Of a stretch of 64,000 nucleotides of DNA, positions 1 to 8,263 are shown piece after piece. Position 1 is the first letter of the stretch. Each line of letters begins with the position of its first letter. The notes under the pieces were generated by a model that saw nothing but the letters and a program-made list of their open reading frames with translations, was not told where the DNA came from and made no database searches. Where the stretch lies: contig NZ_JAWRCU010000005.1 of the NCBI RefSeq assembly GCF_033542235.1, positions 124,001 to 188,000 on the forward strand. Reading direction: 5' to 3'. A program made the translations under genes and the position numbers. Source of the DNA: JAWRCU01 sp033542235. GTDB lineage: Bacteria; Pseudomonadota; Alphaproteobacteria; Rhizobiales; Rhizobiaceae.

Positions 1-2
1 TG

Positions 3-581
3 ACCCATGTGCTCCTCACGCATGGTCACAGCGACCATATCCTCGACGCTGCGGCGGTGCTCAAAAAGAGCGGTGCGATGCTCGTCGCCAATTTCGAGCT
101 CTGCATGTATCTGGTCGGGCAGGGCGTCGACCAGGGTCAGATCAACCCGACCAATCTCGGCGGCACTGTCGATTGCGGCGGCTTCACCGCGACTTTCGTG
201 CTTGCGCTGCATTCCTCCTCCTTCGGCGGAGACAAGGGCACGAACACCTATCTGGGCAACCCGGCCGGCATCGTCATGCATTTCCCTAACGATAAGACGC
301 TCTATCACATGGGCGACACCGACATCTTCTCCGATATGGCGCTGATCAACGAGCTTCATGAGCCAGCAATTGGCATCGTGCCGATCGGCGACCGCTTCAC
401 GATGGGCGGCGCCGTCGCAGCGCTCGCCTGCCGTCGCTTCTTCAGGTTCGAATCGGTCATTCCCTGCCATTATGCGACCTTCCCGATCATCGACCAGACT
501 GCGGACAAGTTCGTCGAAGGGATGCAGGGCACCTCGACCAAGGTGATCGTTCCCATGGTCGGCGAAGCTTTCGAACTCTGA
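3..581 (+). CDS. UPF0173-type metal-dependent hydrolase (MBL fold), 5' truncated
   Basis: The gene runs in from before the window; its reading frame is open from base 3 to the TGA at 579-581. The visible part opens with THVLLTHGHSDH, the HxHxDH zinc-binding motif of the metallo-beta-lactamase fold. It goes on through a HMGDTD segment and ends with PIGDRFTMGG and a further histidine in PCHYATFP. This order matches the UPF0173 family, small cytosolic hydrolases usually of about 230 residues, so roughly the first 40 residues are missing. The physiological substrate of the family is not established. It is followed 25 bases later by an unrelated exported protein. I am confident of the family but not of any function. 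Confidence 0.85.
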   Translation, partial: THVLLTHGHSDHILDAAAVLKKSGAMLVANFELCMYLVGQGVDQGQINPTNLGGTVDCGGFTATFVLALHSSSFGGDKGTNTYLGNPAGIVMHFPNDKTLYHMGDTDIFSDMALINELHEPAIGIVPIGDRFTMGGAVAALACRRFFRFESVIPCHYATFPIIDQTADKFVEGMQGTSTKVIVPMVGEAFEL

Positions 582-606
582 CGTGGTCTTCTCAAGGGGG
601 GTACAA

Positions 607-1044
607 ATGGGAAGCTTGTCATACGCGGTTGCCGCGTTCCTTGTTCTTGCACCTGCGGCAGCTTCGGCCGCCGACAATTTCATCAGCGGCAACTATCTGA
701 GATCGGAAGAGATCTGCTCCAACGCCAAGAAGAACTCGCTGCAGAACGTCATCGAGGACGGCAATATGGTCCTGTCAGCGCGCGGTTTCGATGCGCTGGA
801 ATATAATTGCGCCTTCGTGGAGGTGTCGAAGCATCCTCGCCAGGACAAGGCCTGGCTGGTCACGGCTATCTGCGAGGAACCCGGGCTCATGTCGCCGGAC
901 GTCTTCTCGATCGTAGAGCGACAATCCGGCCAGCTGGATGTGACGTCCATGAGGGACGAGGTGTCGTCCATCAAGGGTAGTGAGGGCGGCGAGGACGGCC
1001 TGAGCGGTACGTTTTATCGCTGTGACGGCGTGACGCTGCCTTGA
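607..1044 (+). CDS. small exported protein of unknown function
   Basis: I do not recognise a family. I chose the ATG at 607 over the GTG at 583 because a strong G-rich ribosome binding site (AAGGGGGG, ending about 6 bases before) precedes it. The product from that ATG also starts directly with a signal peptide: MGSLSYAVAAFLVLAPAAASA, cleavage expected after ASA. The mature protein would be about 124 residues with four cysteines (in EEICSN, YNCAF, AICEE and YRCDG), which could make two disulfides in the periplasm. It stands alone between the hydrolase and the gatC promoter. Confidence 0.7.
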   Translation: MGSLSYAVAAFLVLAPAAASAADNFISGNYLRSEEICSNAKKNSLQNVIEDGNMVLSARGFDALEYNCAFVEVSKHPRQDKAWLVTAICEEPGLMSPDVFSIVERQSGQLDVTSMRDEVSSIKGSEGGEDGLSGTFYRCDGVTLP

Positions 1045-1075
1045 AGCCGGCGGCGGGCTCCAGATCATAGTCATA

Positions 1076-1104
1076 TTGCACCGCTCGCTATGCGCCGCTA
1101 TAGC
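1076..1104 (+). promoter_or_regulatory. candidate housekeeping promoter for gatC
   Basis: TTGCAC (1076-1081), a 17-base spacer and TATAGC (1099-1104) form a good sigma-70-like promoter. Transcription would start near 1111, 23 bases before the gatC ATG. Seen in sequence only; start site not verified. Confidence 0.5.
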
Positions 1105-1133
1105 CCGGTCCGGATTCGAAAGGCTTGACAAGC

Positions 1134-1421
1134 ATGTCCGTTGATATCGAGACCGTTCGGCGTGTTGCCCGGCTTGCCCGCATTGCGGTGACAGACGAGG
1201 AGGCCGAGCGCATGACCGGTGAGCTCAACCAGATTCTCGGCTTCGTGGAACAGCTTAACGAGGTGGACGTCACCGGCGTCGAGCCGATGACTTCGGTTAT
1301 CCCGATGGAGATCAAGAAGCGGCAAGACGTCGTCACCGAAGGTAACAAGGCCGAGGATATTGTCGCCAACGCGCCCGCGACGGCCGAGAATTTCTTCCTT
1401 GTGCCCAAGGTGGTCGAGTAG
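1134..1421 (+). CDS. gatC: aspartyl/glutamyl-tRNA amidotransferase subunit C
   Basis: GatC is the small scaffold subunit of GatCAB, which converts mischarged Glu-tRNA(Gln) and/or Asp-tRNA(Asn) to the amidated forms. The 95-residue product from the ATG at 1134 has the normal family length and pattern: MSVDIETVRRVARLARI at the N-terminus, then a LNQILGFVEQL helix, a VEPMTSV segment and a C-terminal ENFFLVPKVVE. A TTG at 1125 would add three residues without improving the fit. It leads an operon with a GNAT gene and gatA. gatB is not in the window. Confidence 0.95.
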   Translation: MSVDIETVRRVARLARIAVTDEEAERMTGELNQILGFVEQLNEVDVTGVEPMTSVIPMEIKKRQDVVTEGNKAEDIVANAPATAENFFLVPKVVE

Positions 1422-1424
1422 GCC

Positions 1425-1901
1425 ATGGCCATCGAGATTGCTGTCGAGACGCCGTTGCAGGATGACGTGCGTGCGCTGATCGGCGAGCTCAACGCGACTC
1501 TGCTCGAGCTGACCCCGCCCGAGTTCTGCTTCCATATGAGCGTCGAGCAGATGGCCGAACCCGACACGACCGTCTTCGTCGCGCGCGACGATGGCATGGC
1601 AATCGGCTGCGGCGCGCTGAAGCGTCACGCCGGCGGCGTCGGCGAGGTGAAGCGCATGTATACCCGCCCCTCGCATCGCGGCCTCAAGATCGGCGCCGAG
1701 ATCGTCCGCCATATCGAGGCGCTGGCCCGGCAGGAGGGCTTCACCCGGCTCGTCCTGGAGACCGGGGACCGCCACCCCGCCGCCTGGACCGTTTATGAGC
1801 GCACCGGTTTCACGCGATGCGGCCCTGTGCTCGACTATCCGGATTCGAACTGGTCGGTCTTCTATGAGAAGGCACTGACCCCCGAAATGGTATCCCTATG
1901 A
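1425..1901 (+). CDS. GNAT family N-acetyltransferase inserted between gatC and gatA
   Basis: This is a 158-residue cytosolic acetyltransferase of the GNAT fold. The acetyl-CoA-binding region is visible as VKRMYTRPSHRGLKIGAEIVRHIEALA (about residues 67-93), with the R-G-x-x-x-G pyrophosphate loop. The usual C-terminal beta-bulge region follows as LVLETGDRHPAAWTVYERTGFTRCG. The start lies 3 bases after the gatC stop, and its stop overlaps the gatA start as ATGA, so the three genes look translationally coupled. Its substrate cannot be told from the sequence. It is an extra gene inside an otherwise conserved pair. Confidence 0.85.
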   Translation: MAIEIAVETPLQDDVRALIGELNATLLELTPPEFCFHMSVEQMAEPDTTVFVARDDGMAIGCGALKRHAGGVGEVKRMYTRPSHRGLKIGAEIVRHIEALARQEGFTRLVLETGDRHPAAWTVYERTGFTRCGPVLDYPDSNWSVFYEKALTPEMVSL

Positions 1902-3463
1902 CCGACCTTACCCGTCTTACCATTGCCCAGGCGCGCCAGAAGCTGCGCGCCAAGGAAATCACCTCGTCCGAGCTGACCGGGGCCTACCTCGCAGCTATCG
2001 AGCGCGCCAATCCCGAGCTCAACGCCTATGTCGTCGTTACGGACGAAAAGGCGCGCGCCATGGCCAAGGCGTCAGATGAGAGGCTGGCCAAGGGGGAGGC
2101 GAGGGCGCTGGAAGGAATTCCGCTCGGCATCAAGGATCTCTTCGCCACCGAAGGCATCCACACACAGGCCTGCAGCTATGTGCTTGACGGGTTCAGGCCG
2201 CGTTACGAATCGACCGTCTCGGCCAATCTATGGGCCGACGGCGCGGTCATGCTCGGAAAGCTCAACATGGACGAGTTCGCCATGGGCTCGTCCAACGAGA
2301 CCTCCTATTATGGGCCGGCGATCAATCCGTGGCGCCGCTCGCGGGCGACCACCAGCGTAATGCCCACGACCCACGCGGGCGAAGCAGGCTTCGTGTCGGC
2401 AGGTGGCGTGAAAACCGAACGTCAGCTCGACAACCAGCGCCTGGTGCCGGGCGGCTCGTCGGGCGGCTCCGCAACGGCCGTTTCGGCTTGGCTTTGCGCT
2501 GCGGCGACTGCGACCGACACCGGTGGATCGATCCGCCAGCCCGCCGCCTTGACTGGCACGGTCGGCATCAAGCCGACCTATGGCCGCTGCTCGCGCTGGG
2601 GGATCGTGGCCTTCGCCTCGTCGCTCGATCAGGCGGGCCCGATCGCTCGCGACGTCCGCGACGCTGCGATCATGCTGAAATCGATGGCATCCGTCGACCC
2701 GAAGGACACGACTTCGGTCGACCGGCCGGTGCCGGATTACGAGCTGGCGATCGGGCGCTCGATCAAAGGCATGCGCATCGGCATTCCCAGGGAGTATCGC
2801 GTCGAGGGCATGCCCGAGGAGATCGAGGCGCTGTGGCAGCAGGGCATCGCCTGGATGAAGGATGCCGGCGCCGAAATCGTCGATATCTCCCTGCCGCACA
2901 CCAAATATGCCTTGCCGGCTTATTACATCGTCGCGCCGGCAGAAGCGTCCTCCAACCTGGCCCGCTATGACGGCGTCCGCTACGGGCTGCGCGTGCCGGG
3001 CAAGGACATCATCGATATGTACGAGAAGACTCGCGCGGCCGGCTTCGGCCGCGAGGTCAAGCGTCGTATCATGATCGGCACCTATGTGCTCTCGGCCGGC
3101 TACTATGACGCCTACTACCTCCAGGCGCAGAAGGTGCGGAACCTGATCAAACGCGACTTCGAGATCGTTTTTGCCGACGGCATCGACGCGATTCTGACGC
3201 CCGCCACCCCTTCCGCTGCCTTTGGCATCGCCGATGAGGACATGGCCAACGACCCGGTGAAGATGTACCTCAATGACGTCTTCACGGTGACCGTCAACAT
3301 GGCGGGACTGCCGGGCATCGCGGTGCCCGCCGGGGTCGATCAGAAGGGGTTGCCGCTCGGCCTGCAGCTCATCGGCCGGCCTTTCGACGAAGAGACGTTA
3401 TTCCGCGCCGGTGCGGTGATCGAGCAGGCGGCGGGGCGTTTCGAGCCGGAGAGATGGTGGTAG
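1898..3463 (+). CDS. gatA: glutamyl-tRNA(Gln)/aspartyl-tRNA(Asn) amidotransferase subunit A
   Basis: GatA is the glutaminase subunit of GatCAB and a member of the amidase-signature family. The Ser-cisSer-Lys triad can be placed at K79 (in PLGIKDLF), S187 (in PGGSSGGS) and S211 (in DTGGSIRQP). The remainder follows the family closely: TYGRCSRWGIVAFASSLDQ, ARYDGVRYG, then AGLPGIAVPAG near the end. The protein has 521 residues against about 490 in most relatives. The surplus is a block of about 33 residues (148-182) between NPWRR and LVPGGSSGG, just before the catalytic serine loop. The reading frame stays open and codon use looks normal, so the gene is probably functional. Confidence 0.95.
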   Translation: MTDLTRLTIAQARQKLRAKEITSSELTGAYLAAIERANPELNAYVVVTDEKARAMAKASDERLAKGEARALEGIPLGIKDLFATEGIHTQACSYVLDGFRPRYESTVSANLWADGAVMLGKLNMDEFAMGSSNETSYYGPAINPWRRSRATTSVMPTTHAGEAGFVSAGGVKTERQLDNQRLVPGGSSGGSATAVSAWLCAAATATDTGGSIRQPAALTGTVGIKPTYGRCSRWGIVAFASSLDQAGPIARDVRDAAIMLKSMASVDPKDTTSVDRPVPDYELAIGRSIKGMRIGIPREYRVEGMPEEIEALWQQGIAWMKDAGAEIVDISLPHTKYALPAYYIVAPAEASSNLARYDGVRYGLRVPGKDIIDMYEKTRAAGFGREVKRRIMIGTYVLSAGYYDAYYLQAQKVRNLIKRDFEIVFADGIDAILTPATPSAAFGIADEDMANDPVKMYLNDVFTVTVNMAGLPGIAVPAGVDQKGLPLGLQLIGRPFDEETLFRAGAVIEQAAGRFEPERWW

Positions 3464-3496
3464 AAGCGGCGCCCGGGGCCTGATCGGTGGTTTCGC

Positions 3497-3549
3497 GGTT
3501 CTGAAACTTGCACGAGCTGGACTTATGGCTTTGAGCGAATTTCAGAACC
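3497..3549. repeat. 10-base inverted repeat with 33-base loop in the gatA-ydcF gap
   Basis: GGTTCTGAAA (3497-3506) and TTTCAGAACC (3540-3549) are perfect reverse complements. There is no T-run, so a terminator is unlikely. It occupies the 196-base gap between gatA and the YdcF-like gene, where I find no other gene. It may be a dispersed palindromic element. Confidence 0.5.
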
Positions 3550-3659
3550 TGGGATACTAGCCATTTCTTGGCTCCTAGTGTCGTGATTTCGAAGTTCGCC
3601 CAAAGCCCGATATCAATGTGAGGCAAATTTCGAGATCGCGAGACTGGCGGGAGGGGTTC

Positions 3660-4460
3660 ATGTTCTTCTACGTCTCGAAGACGTTCTGGTTCTTCGCCCA
3701 GCCGTTCAATCTCGCGACTTTTATCCTGGCTGCCGGGCTCGTTGCGACGTTTTTCGGTCGAAAGCGGCTTGGCGCCTTGGGCTCGCTCATAGCATTGTTG
3801 ATCCTCGCCCTCTGCGCCTGGACCTCAGCCGGCGCGCTGCTCCTGCACCCTTTGGAGGAGCGGTTTCACAGGCCTGCCCAGCTGCCGGAGCACGTAGATG
3901 GGATCGTCGTGCTCGGCGGTGGCCTGGAGGGCGAGATCAATTTTGTGAGGGGCGGCTATGAAATGAACAGCGCCGGCGACCGGTTTGTGGAGGCCGTCCT
4001 GATGGCGCAGCGCTTTCCACAGGCCAAAATCCTGGTCTCCGGCGGCGTCGGTAGTGTGCTGACAAAAGCGGAGGCCGACGCAGATACGGCCGTCCGCTTC
4101 TTCTCTGCGTTCGGCATTCCGCGCGAGCGTCTGATCATCGAGGACAGGTCGCGCAACACGGCCGAGAATGCCGCCTTCTCCAAGCAGATGGTCAATCCCA
4201 AACCGGAAGAGAACTGGCTGCTGGTGACGTCCGCCTTCCACATGCCGCGCTCTGTCGGACTGTTCAGGAAGGTCGGCTTCCCGGTGATCCCGTGGCCTGC
4301 CGACTACAGCACTACCGGGCAGGAACGTTTCGGCCTGTTCGTTGACGATGATCCTGTCCATTCACTGCAACTCACGACGGTTGCTGTTCGGGAATGGATC
4401 GGCCTCGCGGGTTACTGGCTCGCCGGCTATATCGACAACATCTTCCCGGCGCCGGGATGA
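3660..4460 (+). CDS. YdcF/ElyC family (DUF218) membrane-anchored envelope protein
   Basis: The DUF218 domain, found in E. coli ElyC (peptidoglycan/undecaprenyl-P homeostasis) and YdcF, is seen in order as DGIVVLGGG, an ILVSGGVGSVLTKAEAD segment, DRSRNTAENA and LVTSAFHMPRSVGLFRKVGF. Two hydrophobic segments in the first 65 residues (around FFAQPFNLATFILAAGLVAT and ALGSLIALLILALCAW) anchor the protein. I took the ATG at 3660 because GGGAGGGG precedes it; an ATG at 3618 lacks a ribosome binding site. The 3' end overlaps the convergent DUF599 gene by about 100 bases. A role in wall-precursor metabolism is an inference from ElyC. Confidence 0.85.
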   Translation: MFFYVSKTFWFFAQPFNLATFILAAGLVATFFGRKRLGALGSLIALLILALCAWTSAGALLLHPLEERFHRPAQLPEHVDGIVVLGGGLEGEINFVRGGYEMNSAGDRFVEAVLMAQRFPQAKILVSGGVGSVLTKAEADADTAVRFFSAFGIPRERLIIEDRSRNTAENAAFSKQMVNPKPEENWLLVTSAFHMPRSVGLFRKVGFPVIPWPADYSTTGQERFGLFVDDDPVHSLQLTTVAVREWIGLAGYWLAGYIDNIFPAPG

Positions 4461-5162
4461 GGGCTGCGGCTCCATCACTGCACGCCGCGCGGCCGAGAAG
4501 AACTGCCGTCTTGCGAGGACCAGGAGCAGGAGAATCGTCGAGCCGACGAGCACAACGGGGCTGACGAACCAGCCGAGATAGCCGATGGAGAAAAAGACGC
4601 CGCGCAGGCCAGCGTTGAAATGCCTGCCGGCAAGGATGTTCATCTGCGCCGCACGCCGCACTGCCGTCTCTATCTCGGCTGAATGGCCGACGCCGTCGCG
4701 GATGAGCGGTACGGCGCCGACCAGGATCGAGCAATAGTTGAAGAGGCGGTAGGACCAGCCGAATTTGAAGAAGGCATAGGCGAACAGCACGATGAGCCCG
4801 ATCGTCTTCATCTCCAGCACACCGCGCGCCGGTTGCGTGAAGTAGGGCAGGTCGGAAAGCACCGCGAGCACGCGATCGGTCGCGCCCAGCAGCGCGAAAC
4901 AGCCGCCGAGCGCTATCAGCGTGCTCGAAGCGAAAAAGGCAGTGCCTTGCTGCAGGCCAGCCATGATGCCGGTGTCGATCATCCTGAGCTCGCGCCGAGC
5001 CATGGTATGCATCCAGGCCTCGCGTTGCGCGTCCATCGCTTGCGTGAGAGAGAGGCGGCCGACGAGCTTCTTGTCGACGGCATAGCCATACCCCACCCAG
5101 CTTATGATGAAGAAGAAAAGCGCGAGCGCGTCGGCGATGCTGAGCGGTAAGTTTTCGGTCAT
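4362..5162 (-). CDS. DUF599 integral membrane protein
   Basis: The product is 266 residues with several hydrophobic segments: near LADALALFFFIISWVGYGYAV at the N-terminus, then TAFFASSTLIALGGCFALL, a TIGLIVLFAYAFFKFGW segment, and GWFVSPVVLVGSTILLLLVLA. Two short motifs typical of DUF599 are visible, RREAWMHTMARRELRMIDT-like and FKFGWSYRLFNYCSILVGA. No function is known for the family. The start is ATG at 5162 (a GTG lies one codon upstream). The charged C-terminal tail of about 35 residues is encoded within the overlap with the YdcF-like gene, so its sequence is constrained by both genes. Confidence 0.85.
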   Translation of the reverse strand: MTENLPLSIADALALFFFIISWVGYGYAVDKKLVGRLSLTQAMDAQREAWMHTMARRELRMIDTGIMAGLQQGTAFFASSTLIALGGCFALLGATDRVLAVLSDLPYFTQPARGVLEMKTIGLIVLFAYAFFKFGWSYRLFNYCSILVGAVPLIRDGVGHSAEIETAVRRAAQMNILAGRHFNAGLRGVFFSIGYLGWFVSPVVLVGSTILLLLVLARRQFFSAARRAVMEPQPSSRRREDVVDIAGEPVTREADPFPNSNRRELQ

Positions 5163-5459
5163 CACTTATATTCCGGACATCGCGCCGATGATTCCGGTCA
5201 GGCGGGCATGGGTCAAGGTTCCTGAGCCTGAACGGAAGCGTGTCGCTTGCAGAGCATGCGAGGTCGGGCGGCAGGAAGCCGCGACTGGAAAATGAGCAGA
5301 AGAGAAACGCATGCATGGCTGAAGAAGCCGCAATCCCAAGCGGCTTCCGCAAAAGTGTCCCACGGTTTTGCATGAGAATCTGCGATAAGCCAAGGAATCC
5401 AAGCGGACATTCGTGGGACAATTCACGAATGCCTGCTTAGCGCAAAGGAGCCAAACCGG
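5163..5459. other. divergent intergenic region with two palindromes, upstream of sdaA
   Basis: No gene seen in these 297 bases. GCAAAA (5349-5354) and TTTTGC (5366-5371) flank GTGTCCCACGG and resemble a palindromic repeat I remember from rhizobial intergenic DNA. CATTCGTG (5408-5415) and CACGAATG (5424-5431) form a perfect 8-base stem 29 bases before the sdaA start and could mark an operator. AAAGGAG at 5444-5450 is the sdaA ribosome binding site. Confidence 0.5.
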
Positions 5460-6860
5460 TTGTTCCTCTCGGTATTCGACCTGTTCAAGATCGGCATCGG
5501 ACCGTCGAGCTCGCACACCATGGGGCCGATGACGGCGGCGGCGCGTTTTCTCGAAGAGGTGGCGGGCAATGACTGGCCGCGGCCCGCGGGCGTTCATGTG
5601 GACCGGCTCGCAGCCAGCCTGCACGGCTCGCTCGCCTACACCGGAATCGGCCACGGCACGGACCGCGCGGTGATCCTCGGGTTGGCCGGGCTCACGCCGC
5701 TCACCGCAGACCCGGACACGTCGGCTCTGATCGTCGAGCGGATCAAGTCGGAAAAGCGCGTCTCGCCGACCGGCCATCCTTCCTATCGCTTCGATCCCGC
5801 ATCCGACCTTGTGCTCGACAGGAAGACGCCGCTCGCCGGCCATGCCAATGGCATGATCTTCTATGCCTATGACTCGTCCGATCTGCTGCTCCTGAAGCGC
5901 ATCTACTATTCGATCGGTGGGGGGTTCGTCGTCTCCGACGAGGAACTTCAGCGCATGAAGTCGCGCAGCGAGCCCGAAGTTCCTGTCGACGTGCCTTATC
6001 CGTTCGCGAGCGCGGCCGAGATGCTCGATATGGCTGCCGGGAGTGGCCTCTCCATTGCCGAGATGAAGCGTGCCAATGAGGAGATCATAATGTCTCGCGC
6101 CGAGCTGAACCAAAGGCTCGACGGCATCTGGGCGGCCATGAAGGGCTGCATAGAGCGCGGGCTATCGCAAGAGGGCATCATGCCGGGCGGGCTGAAGGTG
6201 CGCCGCCGCGCCCGTCAGCTTTATGAGCGCATGCAGGAGGACTGGCGCACCAACAGGCCGAACCCGCTCGCCGCCAATGACTGGCTCTCGGTCTACGCTA
6301 TGGCGGTGAACGAGGAGAACGCCGCCGGCGGCCGGGTCGTGACGGCGCCGACCAATGGCGCCGCCGGCGTCATCCCTGCCGTCATGCGTTACTGGCTGCA
6401 CTTTCATCCGGAAGCGGACCAGGACGGCATCCGCGAATTCCTGCTCACCGCCGCTGCCGTAGGCGGCATCATCAAGCACAATGCATCGATCTCGGGCGCC
6501 GAGGTCGGCTGCCAGGGAGAGGTGGGGTCGGCTTCCGCCATGGCTGCTGCAGGGCTGGCGGCCGTTATGGGTGGAACGCCCGAGCAGGTCGAGAACGCGG
6601 CGGAGATAGCGCTGGAGCACCATCTCGGCATGACCTGCGATCCGGTTGCCGGGCTGGTGCAGGTGCCTTGCATCGAGCGCAATGCGCTCGGTGCAGTCAA
6701 GGCTGTGACCGCTGCCTCGCTCGCCATCAAGGGCGACGGCAAGCATTTCGTCCCGTTAGACGCAGCGATCGAAACCATGCGCCAGACCGGCATCGATATG
6801 AGCGAGAAATATAAGGAAACGAGCCAGGGCGGATTGGCCGTAAATGTCGTGGAATGCTGA
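5460..6860 (+). CDS. sdaA: L-serine ammonia-lyase, iron-sulfur type, single chain
   Basis: The enzyme deaminates L-serine to pyruvate and ammonia using a [4Fe-4S] cluster. It has the one-chain architecture: an N-terminal beta domain starting FDLFKIGIGPSSSHTMGPM and a C-terminal alpha domain. The three cluster cysteines expected for the family are visible in EVGCQGE, MTCDPVAG and VPCIERN. Its 466 residues match the usual length of about 460. The start is TTG at 5460: AAAGGAG sits 9 bases upstream, no ATG or GTG fits, and the family N-terminus begins right at this codon. It stands alone with its own leader. Confidence 0.95.
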   Translation: MFLSVFDLFKIGIGPSSSHTMGPMTAAARFLEEVAGNDWPRPAGVHVDRLAASLHGSLAYTGIGHGTDRAVILGLAGLTPLTADPDTSALIVERIKSEKRVSPTGHPSYRFDPASDLVLDRKTPLAGHANGMIFYAYDSSDLLLLKRIYYSIGGGFVVSDEELQRMKSRSEPEVPVDVPYPFASAAEMLDMAAGSGLSIAEMKRANEEIIMSRAELNQRLDGIWAAMKGCIERGLSQEGIMPGGLKVRRRARQLYERMQEDWRTNRPNPLAANDWLSVYAMAVNEENAAGGRVVTAPTNGAAGVIPAVMRYWLHFHPEADQDGIREFLLTAAAVGGIIKHNASISGAEVGCQGEVGSASAMAAAGLAAVMGGTPEQVENAAEIALEHHLGMTCDPVAGLVQVPCIERNALGAVKAVTAASLAIKGDGKHFVPLDAAIETMRQTGIDMSEKYKETSQGGLAVNVVEC

Positions 6861-6947
6861 GTAAGGCTGTTCGATCCGGCTGAGCGCGGGCTGTGCATAA
6901 CTCCCGGCTTCGTTGATCGGGCGTGCTTCGGGCTCTAGATCTCAATT

Positions 6948-7385
6948 ATGGCCCTGCATCTCATAAAACTCTGCGTCGGCTGCGATGGCATCGAGGATCT
7001 CGAGGATTGGATCGCGATGAAGCTCGACGAGCGGCGCCGCGCCGGCGATCCGGTGGAGCAGTTCCACACCACCCGAATGGTGCCGACGAGGACGGCCGAT
7101 CTGCTGGACGGAGGTTCGCTCTACTGGGTGATCAAGGGCAATGTACAGTGCCGGCAGCGCCTGCTCGACATCCGTCCCTTTACCGATGACGAGGGCATCG
7201 GCCGCTGTCGGCTGATCCTCGATCCGGAGGTGGTGCCGACTGAGTGGCAGCCTCGCCGTGCCTTCCAGGGCTGGCGCTATCTCAAGCCTGCCGACGCGCC
7301 GACCGATCTCGGCCGGGGCAAGGCGGCCATTCTCGAAATGCCGCCGCAGCTCAGGCGCGAGCTCGCCGAATTGGGTTTGCTATAG
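6948..7385 (+). CDS. DUF1489 family protein
   Basis: A 145-residue cytosolic protein of the DUF1489 family, which is largely confined to alphaproteobacteria and has no known function. Recognisable stretches are HLIKLCVGCDGIEDLEDW at the N-terminus, a TRMVPTR segment, SLYWVIKGNVQCRQ, and FQGWRYLKPADAP near the C-terminus. It lies between sdaA and the J-domain gene with 87 and 126 bases on either side, so it is not obviously in a tight operon. Confidence 0.85.
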   Translation: MALHLIKLCVGCDGIEDLEDWIAMKLDERRRAGDPVEQFHTTRMVPTRTADLLDGGSLYWVIKGNVQCRQRLLDIRPFTDDEGIGRCRLILDPEVVPTEWQPRRAFQGWRYLKPADAPTDLGRGKAAILEMPPQLRRELAELGLL

Positions 7386-7511
7386 GATCTGTTCCAGGTC
7401 GAGCTGCAGCGGTCTTGCAAGCGTCGACATCCCGTCACATTTTGATGGCTGTAGACGAGAGATCGACGTCGTGCTTTTCGACGAGCTTGCGCTCCTGCAC
7501 TGCGAGACAGC

Positions 7512-8207
7512 ATGAGCATCATATTGGAAATCCTCGTTGGCCTGCTCGCTGCTGCGCTGCTTGCAGTCGCCTTCCTGAGGGCGAGCCCGACCGCACTTGC
7601 ATCCGCGATCCGCATCGTCGGACCGATGCTGCTCGGTTTCATGGGGCTCTCACTCGTCGCGGTCGGCAGGGCAGGGCTAGGCAGCATTCTGATCACCGCG
7701 GCGCTGTTCTGGATCGCAATCACCCAGCTCCCTCGCAACCGGACGAAGCCGAAATCGCAACGTTCGATGGTGCGGACTGCCGCCCTCGAGATGGAACTCG
7801 ATCATGAGACAGGCGCACTCGAAGGGTTGGTGCTGGCAGGCCGTCGCGAGGGGCGACTGTTGAGCAGATTGAGCCAGTCGGAACTCGTCGAACTCTACAA
7901 GGAACTCGCCGGTGATTTCGAGAGCCGTCAGCTGCTAGAAGCGTATCTTGACAGCCGTTTTCCCATCTGGCGCAAAAACGCGCAGCCGAACTTCGGCGAC
8001 GGGTTGGGTGGCCCGCCAAGTTCTGGCCCCATGACTAAGGAGGAGGCCTACAAGGTCCTTGGTCTTGAAGCGGGGGCTGCCGCGGCGGATGTCCGCGAGG
8101 CGCACCGCCGCCTGATGCAGCGCCTCCACCCCGACGTCGGCGGCTCGTCTTTCCTTGCGGCGCGAATCAACAAAGCCAAGGATGTCCTGCTCTCCGATCA
8201 CAACTAG
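7512..8207 (+). CDS. membrane-anchored J-domain protein (DnaJ/Tim14-like)
   Basis: 231 residues with a hydrophobic N-terminus (two to three segments within residues 1-75) and a C-terminal J domain (about 176-231). The J domain contains KEEAYKVLGLEAGA and the HPD signature in LMQRLHPDVGGS, ending in AARINKAKDVLLSD, as in Tim14/Pam18. The protein should present Hsp70 (DnaK) to substrates at the inner membrane. A client is not evident. It is convergent with dacA; only 56 bases separate the two stops. Confidence 0.85.
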   Translation: MSIILEILVGLLAAALLAVAFLRASPTALASAIRIVGPMLLGFMGLSLVAVGRAGLGSILITAALFWIAITQLPRNRTKPKSQRSMVRTAALEMELDHETGALEGLVLAGRREGRLLSRLSQSELVELYKELAGDFESRQLLEAYLDSRFPIWRKNAQPNFGDGLGGPPSSGPMTKEEAYKVLGLEAGAAAADVREAHRRLMQRLHPDVGGSSFLAARINKAKDVLLSDHN

Positions 8208-8263
8208 CGCTCCTTCGACTGACTACATTTCCGGGAGAAACTGGCTGGCTGCCGCCGGCAATC

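Noticed and set aside
5166..6113. A 315-codon minus-strand frame antisense to sdaA
   Set aside because: SdaA is intact with all cluster cysteines; the antisense translation looks random.
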